A stretch of DNA of 5,879 nt from the NCBI GenBank assembly GCA_958419975.1, contig CATZIG010000127.1, positions 1 through 5,879 of the forward strand, in the 5' to 3' direction. Made by a program: the position numbers and the translations under genes. How positions within the stretch are numbered: position 1 is the first letter of the stretch; every line of letters starts with the position of its first letter. Of this stretch, positions 1-4,647 are shown piece after piece. This DNA comes from an uncultured Collinsella sp. Lineage in GTDB: Bacteria; Actinomycetota; Coriobacteriia; Coriobacteriales; Coriobacteriaceae. The notes under the pieces were generated by a model that did no database searches, was not told the DNA's origin, and saw only the letters and a program-made list of their open reading frames with translations.

Positions 1-671
1 AGGCCAGCCGCTTTGGCATCCTGACCACCGACCCCGAGGACGGCCGCATCACCAAGTTCACCGAGAAGCCCGATAAGCCCGATTCGAACCTCGCGTCCAT
101 GGGCATCTACATCTTCTCGGCCGACGTGCTGATCGAGGCGCTCGAGGAGGACGCTCTGGACCAGCGCTCGAGCCACGACTTTGGCAAGGACATCATCCCC
201 AAGCTGCTCGGCGAGGGCAAGCGCCTGTACAGCTACGAGTTCCACGGCTTTTGGAAGGACGTCGGCACCATCGCCAGCTTCCACGAGACCTCGATGGACC
301 TGCTGGGCAACAACCCCGAGTTCGATTTGTTCGACAAGCACTTCCCCATCATGTCCAACATCACCACGCGTCCGCCGCACTACATTGGCCCGGACGGCCG
401 CCTGGACGACTGCCTGGTCTCCAACGGCTGCAAGATCTACGGCACCGCTCGCCACTCGATCCTTTCGACCGATGTCATCATCGAGGAGCGCGCCGTGGTC
501 GAGGACTCCGTGCTGCTGCCGGGTGCGCACGTTAAGAGCGGCGCACACATCTGCCGCGCTATTTTGGGCGAGAACTCCACGGTCGAAGAGGGCGTGAAGC
601 TCGGCTCTGTCGATACCACCAAGGATACGGCCGTCGTTGGAAATGACGTCGTTATCGGGAAGGGGGAATGA
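1..671 (+). CDS. glgC: Glucose-1-phosphate adenylyltransferase (ADP-glucose pyrophosphorylase), catalytic subunit, 5'-truncated
   Basis: This is the C-terminal part of GlgC. The enzyme makes ADP-glucose from glucose-1-phosphate and ATP, the committed step of bacterial glycogen synthesis in the cytoplasm. The reading frame is open from base 3, so 222 residues are visible and roughly 160 N-terminal residues, including the nucleotide-binding signature, lie outside the window. Visible near the left end is FTEKP (codons 57-71), whose Lys matches the glucose-1-phosphate-binding Lys195 of the E. coli enzyme, followed by LASMGIYIF. Next comes the family segment KDVGTIASFHETSMDLL. The last ~100 residues show the hexapeptide pattern of the left-handed beta-helix domain (SNGCKIYG, SILSTDVIIEE, SVLLPGAHVKSGA, AILGENSTVEEG), ending VVIGKGE. 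The internal ATG at 99 is not the start, because conserved GlgC sequence continues upstream of it. glgD follows 4 bases after the TGA, which implies co-transcription and subunit pairing. Confidence 0.95.
   Translation, partial: ASRFGILTTDPEDGRITKFTEKPDKPDSNLASMGIYIFSADVLIEALEEDALDQRSSHDFGKDIIPKLLGEGKRLYSYEFHGFWKDVGTIASFHETSMDLLGNNPEFDLFDKHFPIMSNITTRPPHYIGPDGRLDDCLVSNGCKIYGTARHSILSTDVIIEERAVVEDSVLLPGAHVKSGAHICRAILGENSTVEEGVKLGSVDTTKDTAVVGNDVVIGKGE
660..667 (+). promoter_or_regulatory. Ribosome binding site of glgD
   Basis: AAGGGGGA lies 8 bases upstream of the ATG at 676 and inside the last codons of glgC. It decides the glgD start in favour of 676 over the in-frame TTG at 637, which has no comparable site and would add 13 residues not expected before the conserved N-terminus. 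The overlap with the glgC end suggests translational coupling. Confidence 0.8.
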
Positions 672-675
672 TCCG

Positions 676-1803
676 ATGATCAATCGCAAGGCCATCGGTT
701 ATATCACCGCTAACTACTCTTCGACCTACGGCAGCGTGCTGCTCAAGGACCGCCCCATCGCGTCCGTTCCGTTTTTGGGCCGCTACCGCCTGATTGACTT
801 TCCGCTGTCCAACATGATGAATGCCGGCATTAAGACCGTCGGCGTCGTCATGCCGGGCAACTACCGCTCGCTGATCGACCACGTGGGCTCGGGCAAGGAC
901 TGGGGCCTGGACCGCAAGAAGGGCGGCCTGTTCATGGTGCCCGGCAACGCGTATGGCACCACCAAGGGCGGTATGCGCTTCCTGCTGCGCGACATCATCT
1001 CCAACAAGACGCTGTTCCAGCGCTCGGACAAGCCCTACGTTGTGATGATGGGCACCAACATCATCTTTAACATGGACCTCAACACCATCATCGACGCACA
1101 CGAGAACTCCGGTGCCCAGATGACCGTGGTGTACTGCAAGGCCACGCGCAACGTCGACGACGAGACCAAGCTGCAAATCAACGAGAACGGTCGCCTGACG
1201 GGCGTGAGCGCCGGCGTCGTGTACGGCGACAACGCCTCTATGGACTGCTGCATCGTCAACCGCGAGACGCTGCTCGAGATCATTGACCACTACCAGGCCG
1301 CCGACTATCTTGACCTGCTCGAGGCACTCCAGGGCGACTTTGGCAACATCGACGTGTGCAGCTACGAGTACAAGGGCGAGGTCGTGGGCGTGTTTAGCGA
1401 GAAGTCGCTGTATCGCCGCAGCATGGACCTGCTCGACCAGACCGTGGCCGACCATCTCTTCGATCCCGAGAGCCCGATCCTGACCAAGGCTCACGACGTG
1501 CCGCCTTCGCGCTATGCGACCGGCAGCCACGCGTGCAACTCGATCATCTCGGCCGGCTGCATCATCAAGGGCACCGTGCGTAACTCGATCCTGTCGCGCG
1601 GCGTCGTGGTCGAGGAAGGCGCTTCGGTGACCAACTCGATCATCAACCAGAGCTGCATCATCAAGAGCGGCGCCCGCGTCGAGAATGCCATTCTGGACAA
1701 GAACAACGTGGTTCCCACCAACACCGAGCTTCGCGGCACGCCCGAGAACATCCTGGTGCTGGGCAAGGCTCCGTTAACTTCCGACACCACCATCGTACGT
1801 TAA
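676..1803 (+). CDS. glgD: GlgD, non-catalytic/regulatory subunit of glucose-1-phosphate adenylyltransferase
   Basis: This 375-residue protein is a GlgC paralogue of the GlgD type. In studied Firmicutes, GlgD forms a hetero-oligomer with GlgC and modulates ADP-glucose synthesis. The fold is recognisable from PFLGRYRLIDFPLSN (residues 32-46) in the nucleotidyltransferase domain and from a C-terminal beta-helix (about 300-350: IISAGCIIKGTV, SILSRGVVVEEGA, SIINQSCIIKSGA, AILDKNNVV). Catalytic features are lost. The glycine-rich pyrophosphorylase loop is replaced by ITANYSSTYG (10-19). The position of the catalytic Asp in GlgC (GD-HIY) is Thr127 in GTNIIFNMD. The FxEKP glucose-1-phosphate motif is replaced by GVSAGVV (176-182). 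Length is normal for GlgD. It sits 4 bases after glgC, so the two subunits are probably made together. A catalytic role is unlikely but cannot be excluded from sequence. Confidence 0.93.
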   Translation: MINRKAIGYITANYSSTYGSVLLKDRPIASVPFLGRYRLIDFPLSNMMNAGIKTVGVVMPGNYRSLIDHVGSGKDWGLDRKKGGLFMVPGNAYGTTKGGMRFLLRDIISNKTLFQRSDKPYVVMMGTNIIFNMDLNTIIDAHENSGAQMTVVYCKATRNVDDETKLQINENGRLTGVSAGVVYGDNASMDCCIVNRETLLEIIDHYQAADYLDLLEALQGDFGNIDVCSYEYKGEVVGVFSEKSLYRRSMDLLDQTVADHLFDPESPILTKAHDVPPSRYATGSHACNSIISAGCIIKGTVRNSILSRGVVVEEGASVTNSIINQSCIIKSGARVENAILDKNNVVPTNTELRGTPENILVLGKAPLTSDTTIVR

Positions 1804-1805
1804 CG

Positions 1806-1839
1806 TTGACACCGCAACATCGCTCGTAACATGTAGAAT
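1806..1839 (+). promoter_or_regulatory. Candidate promoter for glgA
   Basis: A perfect TTGACA (1806-1811) lies 3 bases after the glgD stop, and TAGAAT (1834-1839, one mismatch to TATAAT, preceded directly by TG) lies downstream. The spacer between them is 22 bases, longer than the usual 16-18. An alternative -10, TAACAT (1827-1832), gives a 15-base spacer but a poorer match. A start of transcription near 1846 would give glgA a leader of about 48 bases. The boxes are seen directly; activity is inferred and the spacing is a real weakness. Confidence 0.4.
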
Positions 1840-1870
1840 AGCCGCCCGGTTAGCGCCAGGCGGCTATTCT
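1835..1870 (+). repeat. Perfect 12-bp inverted repeat between glgD and glgA
   Basis: AGAATAGCCGCC (1835-1846) pairs perfectly with GGCGGCTATTCT (1859-1870) across a 12-base loop. No T-tract follows, so it does not look like an intrinsic terminator. It overlaps the candidate -10 box and the expected transcription start, which would suit an operator. Alternatively it may fold only in read-through RNA from glgCD, where it could act as a processing or stability hairpin. Confidence 0.7.
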
Positions 1871-1883
1871 CGAATTACATCAT

Positions 1884-1888
1884 GGGAG
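1884..1888 (+). promoter_or_regulatory. Ribosome binding site deciding the glgA start
   Basis: GGGAG lies 5 bases before the ATG at 1894. The earlier in-frame ATG at 1882 has no purine-rich site upstream and itself overlaps this motif. The start at 1894 therefore gives the protein MADSSKKMQIVFASAEC. Confidence 0.65.
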
Positions 1889-1893
1889 ACAAT

Positions 1894-4218
1894 ATGGCAG
1901 ATTCCAGCAAAAAGATGCAGATCGTGTTTGCCTCGGCCGAGTGCGCACCGTTTGTTAAGACCGGTGGCCTGGGTGACGTGGCGGGCTCGCTGCCTGCGGC
2001 ACTTGTGCGCGCCGGCGCCGAGGTCATCGTGATGGTCCCCAAGTACGCCACCATCAAGGACGAATACAAGGCGCAGATGGAGCACTTTGCCGACTTTTAC
2101 GTGAGCCTGGGCTGGCGCAATGAGTACTGCGGGCTGGAGAAGCTCGAGCGCGACGGCGTCACCTATATGTTCGTGGACAACGAGCGCTACTTTGCGCGCG
2201 ACTATCCGTACGGCTTCTTTGACGACGGCGAACGCTTTGCGTTCTTCTCCAAGGCCATCACCGAAAGCCTGCAGCACCTGCCGGCCGGTTTTGAGTGCGA
2301 CATCCTGCACTGCAACGACTGGCAGACGGCGCTGGCGCCCGTGTTCTTGCGCGAGTTCTACCAGGGCCTGCCGCTGTACGACCGCGTCAAGACCGTGTTC
2401 TCGATCCACAACGTGGCGTTCCAGGGCCAGTTTAGCGACACCGTGATGGAGGACATCCTGGGTGTGGCGCATATTCCGGCGGCAGCTACGCAGCTGCGCT
2501 GCGACGCCTGCAGCATCAACTACATGCTGGGCGCGCTGCACTATGCCGATGCCATCACCACGGTGAGCCCCACCTATGCGGGCGAGATCCAGACGCCCGA
2601 GTTTGGCGAGGGCCTGGACGGCGTGCTGCGCGAGCGCTCCTACGCGCTGCAGGGCATCCTCAACGGCATTGACGTGGCGGCCTTTGACCCGGCAACCGAC
2701 AAGCGCATTGCCGCCAACTACACGGTTGACGACCGTTCCGGCAAGGCCGTGTGCAAGGCCAAGCTGCAGGAAGAGCTGGGGCTCGAGGTTCGCGACGACC
2801 GTCCGCTTATGGTGATGGTCACGCGCCTGACGCGCCAGAAGGGCTTAGACCTGGTCATGTACGCGCTCGACCGCATCCTGTCCGGCGGCGTGCAGGTGGC
2901 CGTGCTGGGCACCGGCGACCGCGACTACGAGGATGGCCTGCGCTACTTCCAGGACAAGTACCCCGGCACCATGGCCGCGCGCATCGAGTTTGACCCGGCG
3001 CTGTCGCAGCGCATGTACGCCGCCGCCGATATGTTCCTGATGCCTTCGAAGTTTGAGCCTTGCGGTCTGTCGCAGATCATCGCCATGCGTTACGGCACCC
3101 TGCCCATCGTGCGCGAGACCGGTGGCCTTAAGGACACCGTGATCCCGTACAATGAGTTTACCGGCGAGGGCACGGGCTTCTCGTTTAGCAACTTTGACGG
3201 CGACGAGATGGGCGATGATGTATTCCGCGCGGCGCGTCTGTTCTGGGATAACCGCGATGCCTGGAACAAGCTGGTTACGCAGGCCATGAGCCAGGACTTT
3301 AGCTGGACGCGCTCGGCCGACAAGTATCTGGACCTGTACTTCTTTATGCACCCGGAGATTGAGAGGCCGACGGCTGTTGTCGACGAGCCTGAGGCTGCAG
3401 CTGAGCCGGTGACCGTTGAGGAGCCCAAGGCCGAGGAGAAGCCGGTTGAGGCTGAGCCCGCAAAGGCCGAGCCTGAGGTGAAGGCTGAGGTTGCTCCTGA
3501 GGCAGAGACCGAGGTCAAGCCCGCTGCAAAGCCCGCAGCTAAGAAGACCACGACTCGCAAGACGACGGCCAAGAAGGCTACGACAACCAAGACTGCCGCC
3601 ACCAAGACCGCCGCAGCAAAGACGACTGCTGCCAAGGCAACGACCACGCGCAAGTGCACGACCGCCGCTGCCAAGAAGGCCGCAGAAGCCGAGGCTGCTC
3701 CCGAGGTAAAGGCCGAGGTCGCTGATGCCAAGCCGGCCGCCAAGGCTCCGGTAAAGACCGCTGCCAAGAAGACGACCACGACCAAGACCACGACCGCCAA
3801 GAAGGCCACGGCTACGAAGTCGACAACGACCAAGGCCGCTGCGACGAAGGCTGCTACGAAGACCACTACGAAGGCTGCCGCAAAGCCCGCCGTCAAGGTC
3901 GAGGAGGCGGGTGCCGAGCCCAAGGCCGAGGCAAAGCCGGCCGCCAAGACCACCACGCGCAAGCGCGCTACGACGACGGCCAAAAAGGCCACGACCAAGG
4001 CCGCTGCTCCCAAGGCAGAGGCTACGGCCGAGGACAAGCCCGCAGTAAAGGCCGAGCCGGCACCGAAGGCCGCTGAGGTCAAGACCGCTCCGAAGGCTAC
4101 TGCAAAGACCGAGCCCGCCAAGAAGGCCCCGGTCTCCCCCGCCGCTCCAGCCGAGGAAAAGGCTCCGACCAAGAAGACCTCCGTCCGCAAGGCAACGGCC
4201 ACCCGCAAGCGTCACTAG
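1894..4218 (+). CDS. glgA: Glycogen synthase (ADP-glucose type, GT5) with long acidic/basic C-terminal tail
   Basis: This 774-residue protein transfers glucose from ADP-glucose to the growing alpha-1,4-glucan. The catalytic part spans residues 8 to about 485, close to the ~477 of E. coli GlgA. The N-terminal GT-B half has the KTGGL substrate motif (22-26), HCNDWQTA (139-146, Asp142) and SIHNVAFQG (170-178, His172). The second half has LNGID (256-260), RLTRQKGLDLV (311-321, Arg311 and Lys316 matching ADP-glucose-binding residues in E. coli), FEPCGL (387-392, Glu388 as the conserved active-site Glu) and TGGLKDT (409-415). All key residues are intact, so it should be active. From about residue 488 a low-complexity extension continues in frame to the end: net acidic at 488-542, then strongly basic, rich in Lys, Ala and Thr, ending TRKRH. 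This tail is not part of known GlgA. It has no separate start codon or ribosome site. A hairpin terminator follows 30 bases after the stop. Confidence 0.95.
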   Translation: MADSSKKMQIVFASAECAPFVKTGGLGDVAGSLPAALVRAGAEVIVMVPKYATIKDEYKAQMEHFADFYVSLGWRNEYCGLEKLERDGVTYMFVDNERYFARDYPYGFFDDGERFAFFSKAITESLQHLPAGFECDILHCNDWQTALAPVFLREFYQGLPLYDRVKTVFSIHNVAFQGQFSDTVMEDILGVAHIPAAATQLRCDACSINYMLGALHYADAITTVSPTYAGEIQTPEFGEGLDGVLRERSYALQGILNGIDVAAFDPATDKRIAANYTVDDRSGKAVCKAKLQEELGLEVRDDRPLMVMVTRLTRQKGLDLVMYALDRILSGGVQVAVLGTGDRDYEDGLRYFQDKYPGTMAARIEFDPALSQRMYAAADMFLMPSKFEPCGLSQIIAMRYGTLPIVRETGGLKDTVIPYNEFTGEGTGFSFSNFDGDEMGDDVFRAARLFWDNRDAWNKLVTQAMSQDFSWTRSADKYLDLYFFMHPEIERPTAVVDEPEAAAEPVTVEEPKAEEKPVEAEPAKAEPEVKAEVAPEAETEVKPAAKPAAKKTTTRKTTAKKATTTKTAATKTAAAKTTAAKATTTRKCTTAAAKKAAEAEAAPEVKAEVADAKPAAKAPVKTAAKKTTTTKTTTAKKATATKSTTTKAAATKAATKTTTKAAAKPAVKVEEAGAEPKAEAKPAAKTTTRKRATTTAKKATTKAAAPKAEATAEDKPAVKAEPAPKAAEVKTAPKATAKTEPAKKAPVSPAAPAEEKAPTKKTSVRKATATRKRH
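3355..4215 (+). repeat. Low-complexity region encoding the charged GlgA tail with repeated modules
   Basis: This stretch encodes GlgA residues 488-774. Residues 488-542 carry 18 acidic and 6 basic side chains. Residues 543-774 carry 50 Lys, 7 Arg and 17 acidic side chains, about +40 net. Modules recur: PEVKAEVA at 527-534 and 603-610, and KPAAK at 542, 613 and 681, each followed by a Thr/Lys block such as KKTTTRK or KKTTTTK. The period is about 70 residues. Synonymous codons vary between copies (GCA, GCT and GCC for Ala), so the copies are not recent exact DNA duplications. Confidence 0.85.
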
Positions 4219-4248
4219 TCTGGACGATTAAAACTTAATCCAACGCAA

Positions 4249-4277
4249 AAGAGGGCGCCCCAACCAGGCGCCCTCTT
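4249..4277 (+). terminator. Rho-independent terminator after glgA
   Basis: AAGAGGGCGCC (4249-4259) pairs perfectly over 11 bp with GGCGCCCTCTT (4267-4277) across a 7-base loop. A-residues precede the stem and a short T-rich stretch follows (CTTCTTGGTT). It begins 30 bases after the glgA stop. The U-tract is short and interrupted, but the stem is strong. It separates the glg unit from the downstream GH13 gene. A small AT-rich hairpin, GATTAA-AAC-TTAATC (4226-4240), lies between the stop codon and the terminator. Confidence 0.85.
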
Positions 4278-4308
4278 CTTGGTTGAACTTCTCTATTAAA
4301 AAGAGGGC

Positions 4309-4440
4309 CGGTTTACTACGACAAAATAGCTCTGGCCGACCACGGAGAGTATTCTATGAAATTGGCAACGCTTCTACCTGCGGATTTAATATCACCAAAT
4401 TGACCGTGGTTGAGATCATTCAATTCGTCGTAGTAAACCG
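4309..4440. repeat. 132-base element bounded by perfect 14-bp inverted repeats (MITE-like or structured RNA)
   Basis: CGGTTTACTACGAC (4309-4322) and its exact reverse complement GTCGTAGTAAACCG (4427-4440) bracket 104 bases. Inside, CGACCACGG (4337-4345) pairs with CCGTGGTTG (4404-4412), with one G-T pair. Further in, AATTGG (4360-4365) can pair with CCAAATT (4395-4401) with one bulged A. The stems are nested in order, so either strand could fold into one long interrupted hairpin. The element is AT-richer than the genes around it. No clear target-site duplication flanks it and no transposase is present. It resembles a miniature inverted-repeat element or a dispersed intergenic repeat; a structured non-coding RNA is the alternative. 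A 15-codon frame on + (4356-4403) and an open 46-codon frame on - (4456-4319), with no good start, are the only coding hints. Confidence 0.6.
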
Positions 4441-4503
4441 ATGTACTTTTGTTTGACTACAAATACTATCCGCCTGGGCGTTTTCGAATATCGCGATAAT
4501 TTG

Positions 4504-4553
4504 GATGGTAAAACGATTTTCTAGGACAACCGTTCGCCGATGGTAAACGGATG
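4504..4553 (+). repeat. Pair of short direct repeats upstream of the GH13 promoter
   Basis: GATGGTAAA occurs at 4504-4512 and 4539-4547, 35 bases apart, each followed by a CG-containing word (ACGATT and CGGATG). A related word, GTAAACCGATG, forms the right end of the preceding inverted repeat (4433-4443). The second copy also lies in CCGTT...AACGG (4530-4534 and 4546-4550). They could be activator or repressor sites for the GH13 gene. The rest of 4441-4556 shows no gene, only AT-richer sequence with a 10-bp palindrome TATCGCGATA (4489-4498). Confidence 0.35.
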
Positions 4554-4578
4554 TTGTTTATACAGCCTGTGTACAACA
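4552..4578. promoter_or_regulatory. Operator-like inverted repeat in the GH13 promoter
   Basis: TGTTGT (4552-4557) and ACAACA (4573-4578) form a perfect 6-bp inverted repeat separated by 15 bases, and a nested palindrome ACAGCCTGT (4562-4570) has nearly the same centre. It covers the -35 and spacer of the predicted promoter, a usual place for a repressor. No regulator is encoded in the window, so the binding protein is unknown. Confidence 0.35.
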
Positions 4579-4592
4579 GATATAATTATATC
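4557..4592 (+). promoter_or_regulatory. Candidate promoter of the GH13 gene with palindromic -10 region
   Basis: A perfect TATAAT (4581-4586) is preceded at 18 bases by TTTATA (4557-4562, 4 of 6 matches to the -35 consensus). The -10 box lies inside a perfect 14-bp palindrome, GATATAATTATATC (4579-4592), which also places a TATAAT on the opposite strand. Transcription would start near 4593, giving a leader of about 55 bases before the ATG at 4648. Confidence 0.55.
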
Positions 4593-4606
4593 CTGTGCGT
4601 AAAGCC

Positions 4607-4624
4607 CATGGCCCGCAGGCCGTG
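4607..4624 (+). other. Hairpin in the GH13 5' leader
   Basis: CATGGCC (4607-4613) pairs with GGCCGTG (4618-4624), with one G-U pair, across the tetraloop CGCA. It would lie in the leader RNA, ending 23 bases before the start codon. It contains an ATG (4608) that opens a five-codon frame, MARRP. No T-tract follows it. It may influence translation initiation of a gene whose ribosome site is weak. Confidence 0.35.
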
Positions 4625-4647
4625 ATTCTATTGAACTGGACCGTATT

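Noticed and set aside
637..675. Upstream TTG start for glgD
   Set aside because: It would add 13 residues inside glgC without a ribosome site. The ATG at 676 has AAGGGGGA at proper distance and begins at the conserved N-terminus.
652..1530. 292-codon minus-strand open frame opposite glgD
   Set aside because: It is a GC-skewed codon shadow of glgD, rich in Val/Ala/His, with no domain.
1835..1870. Intrinsic terminator between glgD and glgA
   Set aside because: The stem is perfect, but what follows is CGAATTAC rather than a T-tract, so termination is unlikely.
1882..1893. Upstream ATG start for glgA
   Set aside because: It has no Shine-Dalgarno and overlaps the GGGAG that serves the ATG at 1894.
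2845..4215. Long minus-strand open frames opposite glgA (2845-4215 and 3090-4208)
   Set aside because: They mirror the GC-rich low-complexity tail and glgA codons. Their translations are runs of Gly/Leu/Arg or Ala/Val/Ser with no domain, while the + frame is an unmistakable GlgA.
3472..4215. Recent tandem DNA repeat expansion in the glgA tail
   Set aside because: The repeats are clear in protein, but synonymous codons differ between copies, so they are not recent exact duplications.
3346..4218. GlgA tail as a separate histone-like gene
   Set aside because: It is in frame with glgA, and the only nearby ATG (3346) is the conserved end of the catalytic domain without a ribosome site. There is no stop, frameshift or promoter between the parts.
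4309..4440. CRISPR array or insertion sequence
   Set aside because: There is only one inverted pair of 14-bp ends, no regular spacers and no transposase frame; at most it is a non-autonomous element.
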